Shown piece after piece: positions 49,418 through 57,818 of a stretch of 64,000 nt of DNA; the first letter of the stretch is position 1, and each line of letters opens with the position of its first letter. The stretch is from positions 1-64,000 of the forward strand of contig NZ_JACCBW010000002.1 of NCBI RefSeq assembly GCF_013410035.1. Reading direction: 5' to 3'. A program made the translations under genes and the position numbers. The DNA comes from Nocardioides cavernae (lineage in GTDB: Bacteria; Actinomycetota; Actinomycetes; Propionibacteriales; Nocardioidaceae). Under the pieces are notes generated by a model. That model did no database searches and was not told the origin of the DNA. It saw nothing but the letters and a program-made list of their open reading frames with translations.

Positions 49418-50959
49418 TCACGCCGGTGTGCCGGACGAGGCCGTGGCGAGGGTCAGTGCACGTCTCGCGAGCGGCTCGGCAGCCGCCCGGTCGGGCGCGA
49501 CGAGCCCCACGCGGGTACGCCGGTCGAGGAGGTCGTCGATGTCGTGCGCGCCCTCGTGGGTGAGCGCGAAGACGAGCTCGGCGAGGGTCACCGGGACCTC
49601 GTCGGAGAGCGGGGCCAGCACCTCCTCGTCGCCCAGCCCGGTCACCTCGCGGGCGTCCGCCAGCACGAGCGGCGCCTCGGTGCCGAACCGCCTGACCAGC
49701 CGGGGCGGCGCGTCCACGCGCCGCAGCTCGTCGGGCGAGGCAGCGCCGAGCAGGGGGAGCGAGGCCGTACGGCAGGGGCCGGCCTGCAGGCGTCCCGCGT
49801 CGACGAGCGCGTCGAGGGTGTCCTGCGCCATGCGCCGGTAGGTCGTCAGCTTGCCACCCACCACGGTCGTCACGCCCGACGCCGAGGTGAGGATCGCGTG
49901 CCGGCGCGACAGGTCGGCCGTCGCGTCGGTGCCCGCCACCTCCAGGAGCGGACGTAGCCCGGCGTACGCCCCGACGACGTCGTTGCGCGTCGGCGGGCTC
50001 GTGAACGCGGACGCCACGACCCCCAGCAGGAAGTCGACCTCCTCCTCGCTGGGGACGGGCACGTCCGGCACGGGACCCAACACGGGCTCGTCGGTGAGCC
50101 CGACGTAGATCGTGCCGTCCGGCTGCGGCAGCACCATCGCGAAGCGGGAGGTCGTCCCCGGGATCGGCACCATCACGGCCACGCGGGTGTGGGGGAGCGC
50201 CGAGCCGCGCAGGACGAGGTGGGTGCCCCGGCTCGGGCGCAGCCGCACCTGGTCGTCGAGGTCACCGGCCCACACGCCGGTCGCGTTGACGACGGCCCGG
50301 GCCCGCACCGTGCTCCGCGCGCCGGTGAGCTCGTCGCGCAGCTGCACGGCGGCTCCGGTCGCCGCGGTCACCCGGGCGCGGGTGCGGACGTGGGCGCCGA
50401 GGGACGCTGCGGTGCGGGCCACGGTCACGACGAGCCGCGCGTCGTCCTCGAGCTGGCCGTCCCAGGCGAGCAGCCCGCCGCGCAGGGTGTCGGCGCGCAG
50501 GGCGGGCGCGAGGCTGAGGGCCTCGGTCGCGTTGAGCCGGCGTGGGCGGGGGAGCGTACGCGCGGGGGTGCGGGCGGTGCGCCGCAGCGCGTCGCCGGCG
50601 TGGAGGCCGCCCCACGTCAGCGCGGTGCGAGCGCGGGTCATCGCGTCGTTGACGGGCGTGAGCATCGGGAGCGGGTGGACGAGGTGCGGTGCGGTGACGT
50701 CCATCAGGATGCCGCGCTCGACGGCGCTCTCGCGCGCGATGCCGAGCTGGGCGCGGGCGAGGTAGCGCAGGCCGCCGTGCACGAGCTTGGACGACCAGCG
50801 CGACGTGCCGAACGCGAGGTCGTGCGCGTCGACGGCCAGCACAGAGAGGCCGCGACTGACCGCGTCGAGCGCCACCCCCGCGCCGGTGATCCCGAGTCCG
50901 ACGACGACGACGTCGACCTCGTCGGGGGCGCCGCCCAGGCCGGCCGCGATGCGCGGCAT
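49418..50959 (-). CDS. glpD: FAD-dependent glycerol-3-phosphate dehydrogenase
   Basis: Protein of 513 aa that oxidises glycerol 3-phosphate to dihydroxyacetone phosphate, passing electrons to quinones. The FAD dinucleotide motif is DVVVVGLGITGAGVALDAVS at residues 16-35, then SSKLVHGGLRYLA and the DAO-type body, with a GlpD C-terminal helical domain. ATG 50959 is the start; the frame upstream covers the TetR gene in another frame. The stop of the TetR gene overlaps this start (TGATG), so the two are one operon. An AGPS-like FAD enzyme lies divergently beyond. Confidence 0.93.
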   Translation of the reverse strand: MPRIAAGLGGAPDEVDVVVVGLGITGAGVALDAVSRGLSVLAVDAHDLAFGTSRWSSKLVHGGLRYLARAQLGIARESAVERGILMDVTAPHLVHPLPMLTPVNDAMTRARTALTWGGLHAGDALRRTARTPARTLPRPRRLNATEALSLAPALRADTLRGGLLAWDGQLEDDARLVVTVARTAASLGAHVRTRARVTAATGAAVQLRDELTGARSTVRARAVVNATGVWAGDLDDQVRLRPSRGTHLVLRGSALPHTRVAVMVPIPGTTSRFAMVLPQPDGTIYVGLTDEPVLGPVPDVPVPSEEEVDFLLGVVASAFTSPPTRNDVVGAYAGLRPLLEVAGTDATADLSRRHAILTSASGVTTVVGGKLTTYRRMAQDTLDALVDAGRLQAGPCRTASLPLLGAASPDELRRVDAPPRLVRRFGTEAPLVLADAREVTGLGDEEVLAPLSDEVPVTLAELVFALTHEGAHDIDDLLDRRTRVGLVAPDRAAAEPLARRALTLATASSGTPA

Positions 50960-51549
50960 CAGGGTTCCAGCGTCCGGGTGACGAGGCGGGCGTACTCGCC
51001 GTCGAGGTCGTCGAGCCCGATCTCCGCGTCGGTCATGGTCATCGCAGAGAACACGAAGCCGTGCCCGGCGAGGGTCAACGTGCGGGCGAGCAGCACGGGG
51101 TCGCCGTCGCGGATGGCGCCGGCCTCCTGGCCGGCGCGGATCTCGGCGGCCAGGATCTCGATCAGCGCCTCCTGCGAGCGCCCGCGGCGGTGGAGCAGGT
51201 AGGGCAGCATCAGGTCGGGGTCGAGCTCGACGATCCGGACGAAGAGCTCGTTGTCGCGCAGCGCGCGGACGGTGCTGAGCGCGGCGGCGGCGATCCCCGC
51301 GGGCGTGGTCGTGTCGGCGGCGGCGACGCGGGTGGCCGCGGCGACGCCGACCCACTCGCGGGTCATCAGGTCGCCGAGGAGCGAGCCCATGTCGGACCAC
51401 GCCCGATAGATCGTCATCCGCGAGACGCCCGCCCGCCTGGCGACCTCGGTCAGGGTCGTCCGCCGCCAGCCGACGTCGAGGATGCAGTCGCGGGCGGCGT
51501 CGACGTAGGCGTCCAGGCGGGCGTCGGGGGTGTGACGAAGTGACGTCAT
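50959..51549 (-). CDS. TetR-family transcriptional regulator
   Basis: Protein of 196 aa. The N-terminal helix-turn-helix reads RTTLTEVARRAGVSRMTIYR (about 30-49), followed by a helical ligand-binding domain. It overlaps glpD by one base and is divergent from the AGPS-like gene with only 17 bp between start codons. A perfect inverted repeat that covers both starts (51542-51574) is its probable operator, so it likely represses both units. The ligand is probably lipid- or glycerol-related, by context. Confidence 0.9.
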   Translation of the reverse strand: MTSLRHTPDARLDAYVDAARDCILDVGWRRTTLTEVARRAGVSRMTIYRAWSDMGSLLGDLMTREWVGVAAATRVAAADTTTPAGIAAAALSTVRALRDNELFVRIVELDPDLMLPYLLHRRGRSQEALIEILAAEIRAGQEAGAIRDGDPVLLARTLTLAGHGFVFSAMTMTDAEIGLDDLDGEYARLVTRTLEP

Positions 51550-51574
51550 GTGTCACACTGTAACGCATGACGTC
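51542..51574. promoter_or_regulatory. Inverted repeat spanning both divergent start codons
   Basis: GACGTCATG (51542-51550) and CATGACGTC (51566-51574), perfect 9-bp arms around 15 bp. Both proteins begin Met-Thr-Ser, so the arms code the first residues on each strand. The central TGTCACACTGTAAC resembles TetR-type half sites. With 17 bp between starts, both transcripts are probably leaderless or start inside the neighbour. Confidence 0.6.
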
Positions 51575-53150
51575 CGAGACGCCCACCGTCGAGATGCACC
51601 CCTCGCGCTGGGGCGACCCCGCCGCCGCCGCGGAGCTCCCCGAGTCCGCGCTCGCGCTGGTCGACCTCGCCTTCGGCCTCCAGGACCGTCCCGCCGTGGC
51701 GGTCGCCCACCCGCCGGAGGGCGGGCTCGCGCCCGCGCTGGTCGACGAGCTGCGCGGACTGGTCGGCGGCGAGCACGTCCTCGTCGACGACCAGACCCGC
51801 GCGCTGCGTACCCGCGGCAAGTCGACTCCCGACCTCCTGCGGGCCCGCGCCGGGGACCTCGCCGATGCCCCCGACGCGGTCGTCCGCCCGGACGGCCGTG
51901 CCGAGGTGGAGGCGGTGCTGGCCTGGGCGGCCCGGCACCACGTCGCCGTGGTCCCCTTCGGCGGCGGCACCTGCGTCACCGGCGGGCTCGCCGCCCGTCG
52001 TGACGCCTTCGCGGGCCTGGTCAGCCTCGACCTGGTCCGGATGAAGCGGCTGCTCGCCGTCGACGAGGTGTCGATGACCGCCACCCTCGAGCCGGGCCTG
52101 CGCGGACCGGAGGCCGAGGCGCTGCTCGCCGCCCACGGCCTGACGCTCGGGCACTACCCGCAGTCGTTCGAGCACGCCTCGATCGGTGGCTTCGCGGCGA
52201 CGCGCTCGAGCGGCCAGTCGAGTGCGGGCTACGGCCGCTTCGACGCGATGGTCGTCGGCCTCACGGCGGCGACGCCCACCGGGACCGTCGCGCTCGGCTC
52301 CTCGCCCGCCAACGCCGCCGGGCCCGACCTGCGCCAGCTGCTGCTGGGGTCGGAGGGCGCGTTCGGCGTCATCACCTCGGTCACCGTCCGGGTGCGGCGC
52401 GCGCCGGAGGTGACGGCGTACGAGGGCTGGCGCTGGCCGTCGTTCACCGCGGGCGCGGAGGCGATGCGCACCCTCGCCCAGTCCGGCCTGCTGCCGACCG
52501 TGCTGCGCCTCTCCGACGAGTCCGAGACCGCCATCAACCTCGCCGACCCGTCCTCGATCGGCGGCACCGACGACGCCGGCTGCCTGATGATCACCGGCTA
52601 CGAGGGGACCCCCGAGCAGGTGGAGGCCCGACGCGCGGCGGTGTCCGCGGTCCTGACCGGGCTCGGTGCGACGGCGCTCGGCACGGAGCCGGGGGAGACG
52701 TGGGTGCACGGCCGCTTCGACGCGCCCTACCTCCGCGACTCGCTCCTCGACCACGGCGTGCTCGTCGAGACGCTGGAGACGGCGACGTTCTGGTCGAACC
52801 GCGAGCGGTTGTACGCCGACGTGAGGGCCGCGCTCACCTCGTCGATTGGCGACGGCGCGCTGGTGCTGTGCCACGTCTCGCACGTCTACGAGACCGGCTG
52901 CTCGCTCTACTTCACCGTCGCCGCCCGGCAGGCCGAGGACCCGATCGCCCAGTGGCAGGCGGCGAAGGCGGCGGCCAGCGACGCGATGATCGCCGCCGGG
53001 GCGACGATCACCCACCACCACGCGGTGGGCACCGACCACACGCCGTGGCTCGCGCAGGAGATCGGGGAGGTCGGCGTACGCGTCCTGCGGGCGGTCAAGG
53101 CGGAGCTCGACCCGGCGGGGATCCTCAACCCGGGCGTGCTCATCCCCTGA
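51567..53150 (+). CDS. FAD-linked oxidase similar to alkylglycerone-phosphate synthase
   Basis: Protein of 527 aa. FAD-binding PCMH domain with VPFGGGTCVTGGLA (about 133-146) and GGFAATRSSGQSSAGYGRFD, and a C-terminal domain with ITHHHAVGTDHTPWL, the His cluster that marks AGPS-like enzymes. In eukaryotes AGPS exchanges the acyl chain of acyl-DHAP for a fatty alcohol; actinobacterial members are uncharacterised. The divergent glpD, which makes DHAP, supports a role in glycerolipid or DHAP-linked chemistry. Starts at ATG 51567 inside the probable TetR operator. Confidence 0.88.
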   Translation: MTSETPTVEMHPSRWGDPAAAAELPESALALVDLAFGLQDRPAVAVAHPPEGGLAPALVDELRGLVGGEHVLVDDQTRALRTRGKSTPDLLRARAGDLADAPDAVVRPDGRAEVEAVLAWAARHHVAVVPFGGGTCVTGGLAARRDAFAGLVSLDLVRMKRLLAVDEVSMTATLEPGLRGPEAEALLAAHGLTLGHYPQSFEHASIGGFAATRSSGQSSAGYGRFDAMVVGLTAATPTGTVALGSSPANAAGPDLRQLLLGSEGAFGVITSVTVRVRRAPEVTAYEGWRWPSFTAGAEAMRTLAQSGLLPTVLRLSDESETAINLADPSSIGGTDDAGCLMITGYEGTPEQVEARRAAVSAVLTGLGATALGTEPGETWVHGRFDAPYLRDSLLDHGVLVETLETATFWSNRERLYADVRAALTSSIGDGALVLCHVSHVYETGCSLYFTVAARQAEDPIAQWQAAKAAASDAMIAAGATITHHHAVGTDHTPWLAQEIGEVGVRVLRAVKAELDPAGILNPGVLIP

Positions 53151-53160
53151 CCCCCGTGCC

Positions 53161-53223
53161 GGTGGTCCGCATCATCCGTCACCCACCTGCCGGCTCGTGG
53201 CATGAAGAGTGATGCGGACTACC
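53161..53223. terminator. Hairpin between AGPS-like and pirin genes
   Basis: GGTGGTCCGCATCA (53161-53174) pairs with TGATGCGGACTACC (53210-53223) at 13 of 14 positions, 35-nt loop. It lies between convergent stops (53150 and 53219), the pirin stop being inside the right arm. Confidence 0.6.
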
Positions 53224-53911
53224 CGGCGGGGGTGCCGAAGGACCACACCAGCAGCTCGGACTCCTCGGCGGCGGTGACGGTCCGGCCGGGCTCGTCGGTG
53301 AGGCGTACGGCGTCACCGCCCGCGAGGCCCAGCCCCTCGAGCGTGACCGCGCCCGTGGCGGCGAACACGTGCTGCACGGGGTCCTCGGGGAGGGTGACGA
53401 CCTCGCCGGGGGCGAGCCGCGCGACCTGGAGGCGGGCCCCGACCGTGCCGACCGGGAGGCCGTCCCCGCCGGCCACCACCACGAGACCGGAGCTGAGCCG
53501 CGGCGCCTCGCCCGTGGCGTACGACGGCCGCGTCCCGGGCTCGCTGGGCGTGAGCCACGCCTGGACGAACCGGCAGCGTCCCGACCCGGGATCGGCGGCC
53601 TCGCTGTGGCGGATGCCCGAGCCGGCCGAGAGCACCTGCGCGCTCCCGGCCTCGAGGACGTGCCGCGCGCCGGTCGAGTCGGTGTGCACCAGTGCGCCCT
53701 CGAGCACCCACGTGACGATCTCCAGCTCGGAGTGCGGGTGCTCGGCGTATCCCGCGCCCGCGTCGAGGAGGTCGTCGTTGTGGCACACGAGCGGTCCGAA
53801 GCCGAGGTTCGCCGGGTCGTAGTGGGGTCCGAAGGAGAAGGAGTGCCTCGTCACACGCCCCGGGGCGGTCTCCGACGACCTGTCCGATCCGGCGTACAGG
53901 GCACTGCTCAT
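53219..53911 (-). CDS. Pirin-family protein
   Basis: Protein of 230 aa of the cupin-type pirin family: RHSFSFGPHYDPANLGFGPL, then HPHSELEIVTWVLEGALVH with the metal-binding His-His-Glu site and SGIRHSEA. Bacterial pirins include quercetinase-like dioxygenases and regulators. The start ATG 53911 is divergent from the beta-glucosidase GTG at 53930, with 18 bp between, so both probably have leaderless or overlapping promoters; a GATATC lies between them. Confidence 0.92.
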   Translation of the reverse strand: MSSALYAGSDRSSETAPGRVTRHSFSFGPHYDPANLGFGPLVCHNDDLLDAGAGYAEHPHSELEIVTWVLEGALVHTDSTGARHVLEAGSAQVLSAGSGIRHSEAADPGSGRCRFVQAWLTPSEPGTRPSYATGEAPRLSSGLVVVAGGDGLPVGTVGARLQVARLAPGEVVTLPEDPVQHVFAATGAVTLEGLGLAGGDAVRLTDEPGRTVTAAEESELLVWSFGTPAG

Positions 53912-53929
53912 GCCGATATCTTCGCGGAT

Positions 53930-55279
53930 GTGCCTCCCCCGCATGACTTCCCCCTGCTCCCACCCGGTTTCCGGTTCGGGACCAGCACCGCGAGCTACCA
54001 GATCGAGGGTGCCGCGACCGAGGACGGGCGCGGGCCGAGCATCTGGGACACGTTCTCGGCCGAGCCGGGGCGGATCGCCGACGGCAGCACCGGCGCGGTG
54101 GCGTGCGACCACTACCACCGGGTGGACGAGGACGTCGCGCTGATGCAGGAGCTGGGCACGGGGGGCTACCGCTTCTCGATCGCCTGGCCGCGGATCCAGC
54201 CGACCGGGCGCGGACCCGCCAACGAGAAGGGCCTGGCGTTCTACGACCGGCTCATCGACACGCTGCTCGCCCACGGCCAGCAGCCGATGGTCACGCTCTA
54301 CCACTGGGACCTGCCGCAGGCGCTCGAGGACGACGGCGGCTGGCTGAACCGCTCGACCGTCGACCGGTTCGCCGAGTACGCCGCACTCGTGGGCGAGCGG
54401 TTCGCCGACCGCGTCGAGCACTGGGTGCCGGTCAACGAGCCCAACGTCGCCTCGATCCTGGGCTACGGCCTCGGCACCCACGCGCCCGGCAAGTCGATGC
54501 TCTTCGACTCGCTGCCGGCCGCGCACCACCTGCTGATGGCCCACGGCCGCGCCGCGATCGAGCTGCGCCGGGCCGGCGCGACGTCCATCGGCTGCGCGAA
54601 CAACCACGCGCCGATCTGGCCGGCGAGCGACGACGACGCCGACGTGGGCATGAGCAAGATCTTCGACGCGCTGTGGAACGGCATGTTCCTCGAGCCGATG
54701 CTGCTCGGGCGCTACCCCGTCGACCTGATGCCGCTGTTCGAGGAGTTCATGCTCGACGGCGACCTCGCGACGATCCGCCAGCCGCTCGACTTCTACGGCG
54801 TCAACTACTACAACCCCATGAAGGTCGCCGCGGCCGACGAGGACTCCGACGTCCCCTTCGACCTCCGTGAGGTCGTCGGCTACCCGACCACCGACGTCGG
54901 CTGGCCGATCGTCCCCGACGCGCTGCGCGAGTGGCTCGTGATGTTCCGCGCCCGCTTCCGCGCCGCGCTGCCGCCGATCATGATCACCGAGTCGGGGTGC
55001 AGCTACAACGTCGGCCCGGACAAGGACGGCGTCGTCGACGACCAGGCCCGCATCGACTACCTGCGCGCCCACGTCAACGCCGTCTCGGAGGCGATCACCC
55101 GCGGCGTCGACGTACGCGGCTACTACACGTGGTCGCTCATGGACAACTTCGAATGGGCCGAGGGGTTCACCCAGCGCTTCGGCCTCGTGCACGTCGACTA
55201 CGAGACGCTCGAGCGGAGGCGGAAGAAGTCGTTCCAGTGGTACGCCGACCTGATCAAGGCGCAGCCGCAGCACCTGTGA
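53930..55279 (+). CDS. Family 1 beta-glucosidase
   Basis: Protein of 449 aa, the typical GH1 length. FRFGTSTASYQIEGAATEDG starts the barrel; the acid/base Glu170 is in VPVNEPN and the nucleophile Glu354 in MITESG. It hydrolyses terminal beta-glucosides such as cellobiose. No signal peptide, so it acts on imported sugars. GTG 53930 is used because the alternative upstream frame covers the pirin gene in reverse. No transporter lies nearby. Confidence 0.93.
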   Translation: MPPPHDFPLLPPGFRFGTSTASYQIEGAATEDGRGPSIWDTFSAEPGRIADGSTGAVACDHYHRVDEDVALMQELGTGGYRFSIAWPRIQPTGRGPANEKGLAFYDRLIDTLLAHGQQPMVTLYHWDLPQALEDDGGWLNRSTVDRFAEYAALVGERFADRVEHWVPVNEPNVASILGYGLGTHAPGKSMLFDSLPAAHHLLMAHGRAAIELRRAGATSIGCANNHAPIWPASDDDADVGMSKIFDALWNGMFLEPMLLGRYPVDLMPLFEEFMLDGDLATIRQPLDFYGVNYYNPMKVAAADEDSDVPFDLREVVGYPTTDVGWPIVPDALREWLVMFRARFRAALPPIMITESGCSYNVGPDKDGVVDDQARIDYLRAHVNAVSEAITRGVDVRGYYTWSLMDNFEWAEGFTQRFGLVHVDYETLERRRKKSFQWYADLIKAQPQHL

Positions 55280-55297
55280 GACGAGTCCCGTCCCTCG

Positions 55298-55337
55298 TTG
55301 GTCGAGGAAGGACGGAGTCCTGTCACGAGACCCGGTC
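55298..55337 (+). repeat. Intergenic repeat, Nocardioides-like, copy A
   Basis: TTGGTCGAGGAAGGACGG followed by a TGTCACGAGACC block. It is related to the repeat at 55716-55754 in opposite orientation. Such TGGTCGAGGA...GAAACC units are frequent between genes in Nocardioides, as far as I recall; the pair flanks the broken GIY-YIG gene. Confidence 0.5.
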
Positions 55338-55395
55338 ATCCACATATCCGCAGGCTGGCTGGCGGACGGGCCAGGTGTGCACGCAGGCTGAGTGG

Positions 55396-55713
55396 GTGCC
55401 CCACGTCTACATCCTCCAGTGCTCCGACGGCAGCTTCTACGTCGGCAGCACGTGGGACCTCGAGCGCAGGGTCAGCGAGCACAACCTCGGCCTGGGCGCG
55501 GCGTACACCCGCCGGCGCCGTCCCGTCACCCTGGTGTGATGCGGCGACTGCGAGCGCGTCGAGGACGCGTACGCGATGGAGAAGCGGATCCAGGGCTGGT
55601 CGCGGGCCAAGCGGCAGGCGCTGATCGACGGCCGGACCGATGACCTCACCCCGTTGTCCAGCAGGAGCTGGGCTGCGCGGCAGGCGCGCCGTGGATCGGG
55701 CGACCAGGGCTGA
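55396..55713 (+). pseudogene. GIY-YIG endonuclease-like gene with in-frame TGA
   Basis: From GTG 55396 the frame reads VPHVYILQCSDGSFYVGSTW and DLERRVSEHNLGLGAAYTRR, a typical GIY-YIG/UPF0213 domain with the catalytic Tyr and Arg. At 55537-55539 the codon is TGA; homologous proteins have Trp after LV at this point (LVWC). The same frame then continues without interruption: CGDCERVEDAYAMEKRIQGW, SRAKRQALIDGRTDDLTPLS, and on to a stop at 55711-55713. A single G-to-A change from TGG explains the break. The 47-residue first part would still keep the GIY-YIG core without the C-terminal helix, so activity is doubtful. A sequencing error cannot be excluded. Confidence 0.8.
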
Positions 55714-55715
55714 GG

Positions 55716-55794
55716 GGTTTCGTGACGGTCGCTGCGCGACCTCCTCAACCAACGGTGGTCGGGAACCGACCTCCTCAACCAGCGGCTCGCGGCG
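55716..55794 (-). repeat. Intergenic repeat, Nocardioides-like, copy B
   Basis: GGTTTCGTGACGGTCGCTGC and onward to CTCCTCAACCAACGG (55716-55754), reverse orientation to copy A, with a further partial unit GACCTCCTCAACCAGCGG (55769-55786). It contains the inverted repeat GGTCGCTGCGCGACC and GGTCGGGAACCGACC. It follows the stop of the broken GIY-YIG gene and could act as a terminator. Confidence 0.5.
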
Positions 55795-55821
55795 ATCTGC
55801 GCCACCGATAGGCTCAGGGAC

Positions 55822-56865
55822 GTGAGTAGTCGACGGGTGGTGTTCGTCGTCGGCTCGGGCCGCAGCGGCACGAGCACGATGGCGGGGACCCTGCGCACCC
55901 TGGGCCTCCACGTCCCGCAGCCCGAGGTCGTCGCGGACGCCACCAACCCCAAGGGGTTCGGCGAGCCGCGGTGGGTCGTCGACCTCCACACCGAGCTCCT
56001 CGCGCGCAGCAACGTGCAGGTCTCCGACGCCCGACCGCGTGCCTGGCTCGACACGGGCACCACCAGTGGCGACCACGCGACCCGGGCCCGGGTCGCGACC
56101 TGGCTGGAGGAGCAGCTCGCGGTCGGCGACGAGCTCGTGATCAAGGACCCGCGCGCGGCGTGGTTCCTCGGCCTCTGGCGCGCGGCGGCCGACCGCTGCG
56201 GCGCCACCTCGTCCTACGTCACGATGCTCCGCCCCGTGACCGAGGTGGTCGGCTCCAAGCAGACCTACTACGGCCAGGTGGGCGCCGGGTCCGACCAGGG
56301 TGCCGTCACCCGCACCGCCGCGTGGGTCAACATGATGCTCCACACCGAGCGGGCGACCCGCGGCCAGCAGCGGGCGTTCGTCCGCTACGGCGACCTCCTC
56401 GACGACTGGACGCAGCCGGTCTTCGCGCTGGGCGAGGCGTTCGACCTGCAGGGTGTGAAGACCGCGATGGCTGTCGACATCGCCGAGGTCCACAAGTTCA
56501 TCGACCCCTCCCTGCGCCGGGTGACGATGACGTGGGACGACATCGGCGTCCCGGCCCGGCTGCGCGAGCTGGCCGACGAGACCTGGCAGGCGCTCGACGG
56601 GCTCGCCACCGACGACTCCGCCTCCCTGCAGGAGACCTGCGACCAGCTGCGCGCCGCCTACGCCGAGCAGTACGCCGAGGCCGAGGCGTACGCCCACTCC
56701 ACCGTCGTCGCCCAGCGGCGCGCGGCCGCCGCCGAGGCGCGTCGCGAGTCCGGTCAGCCGGCCCGCAGCGGGGCGGACCGGGTGCCCCACGCCGTACGCG
56801 CCCTGGTGCCGCCCGTCGCGCGCCAGCGGCTCCGCAGGGCGATCGGTCGGGAGCGAGAGGCCTGA
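55822..56865 (+). CDS. Sulfotransferase-family protein
   Basis: Protein of 347 aa. VVFVVGSGRSGTSTMAGTLR (about 6-25) is the PAPS-binding 5'-phosphosulfate loop, and LVIKDPRAAWFLGLWRAA is the 3'-phosphate-type segment. It would sulfate a glycan, fitting the glycosyltransferase genes that follow. The C-terminal 60 residues are helical, Arg/Ala-rich and may be a coiled tail. GTG 55822 is the start. TGATG overlap with the next gene. Confidence 0.85.
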   Translation: MSSRRVVFVVGSGRSGTSTMAGTLRTLGLHVPQPEVVADATNPKGFGEPRWVVDLHTELLARSNVQVSDARPRAWLDTGTTSGDHATRARVATWLEEQLAVGDELVIKDPRAAWFLGLWRAAADRCGATSSYVTMLRPVTEVVGSKQTYYGQVGAGSDQGAVTRTAAWVNMMLHTERATRGQQRAFVRYGDLLDDWTQPVFALGEAFDLQGVKTAMAVDIAEVHKFIDPSLRRVTMTWDDIGVPARLRELADETWQALDGLATDDSASLQETCDQLRAAYAEQYAEAEAYAHSTVVAQRRAAAAEARRESGQPARSGADRVPHAVRALVPPVARQRLRRAIGREREA

Positions 56866-57818
56866 TGCCCGACATCGCCTCGCTCGAGCAGGACCCGGCG
56901 TACGACGTCACCTGGCCGTGGACGTCCGGCGAGCCGCTGGTCCCCGGGCTGACGTGCGTCTTCCGGGTCCGCAACGAGGCGCGCAACCTGCCGTGGGTGC
57001 TGCCGCCGGTCCTCGACGCGGTCCAGCACGTCCTGCTGGTCGACAACGGCTCCGACGACGGCACCTCCGACGTGGCGCGCGCCGTCGCGGAGCAGCACGG
57101 TGCCGCCGACCGGCTGACCGTCCTCGACTACCCGCACCGGGTCGCGCGCGCCGGCGGCGAGCACCTCGCGACGCCGGCGACCAGCGTCCACTCGCTGACC
57201 CACTTCTACAACTGGTGCTTCTCCCACGTCCGCACGACGTACTCGATGAAGTGGGACGGCGACATGGTGCTCACCCCGGAGGGCAGCGGCATCCTGCGCG
57301 ACCTCTCGTGGCAGCTCCAGGCGACCCGCGCGATCGTCGCGATCCCGCGCCACCCGCTCACCGTCGTCGACGAGTCGACCGGGTGGCTGGACCTGTCGCT
57401 GCGCTTCCTCGAGCCGTGGGTCTACCCCATGGGTCCGGACACCACGTTCGTGAAGGCCTTCGACTGGGAGCTGCGCGAGCAACCGGCCGGTGTCGAGCGG
57501 ATCGTCCTCCAGCAGGGGCTGGTGGTCGAGGTGAAGTGGCTCGACGCCGACGAGTACGCCCACTGGCGCCGCGACGGCGTCGACTTCACCAACACCCGGC
57601 TCTACCGCAAGCTGCGCGAGTTCGAGGTCGACGAGGCGATCCGCAACGGCGACCCGGAGGCACTCGGCGGGCTGGTGAAGGTGACCGCGCCGGAGGGCGT
57701 CCACATCATCGACCACGTCAGCCGCGACTGGCTCTGGCGCCAGCCGCGACCGCTCGTCCAGCACTCGCTGCCCACCTCCCTGAAGCACCGAGCGTCGAAG
57801 GAACACGTGCGCCCGTGA
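56865..57818 (+). CDS. Glycosyltransferase family 2-like protein
   Basis: Protein of 317 aa. LTCVFRVRNEARNLPWVLPP (about 28-47) is the GT2 start, VLLVDNGSDDGTSDVARAV the nucleotide-sugar segment and MKWDGDMVLTPEG the DxD-like motif. Function is probably transfer of a sugar in surface glycan synthesis. ATG 56865 overlaps the sulfotransferase stop by one base; the end overlaps the next gene by 4 bp. Confidence 0.85.
   Translation: MPDIASLEQDPAYDVTWPWTSGEPLVPGLTCVFRVRNEARNLPWVLPPVLDAVQHVLLVDNGSDDGTSDVARAVAEQHGAADRLTVLDYPHRVARAGGEHLATPATSVHSLTHFYNWCFSHVRTTYSMKWDGDMVLTPEGSGILRDLSWQLQATRAIVAIPRHPLTVVDESTGWLDLSLRFLEPWVYPMGPDTTFVKAFDWELREQPAGVERIVLQQGLVVEVKWLDADEYAHWRRDGVDFTNTRLYRKLREFEVDEAIRNGDPEALGGLVKVTAPEGVHIIDHVSRDWLWRQPRPLVQHSLPTSLKHRASKEHVRP

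Noticed and set aside
55537..55539. Selenocysteine or programmed readthrough at the TGA of the GIY-YIG gene
   Set aside because: Homologues are expected to have Trp, not Cys, at this position and no SECIS-like hairpin follows; a point mutation is simpler.
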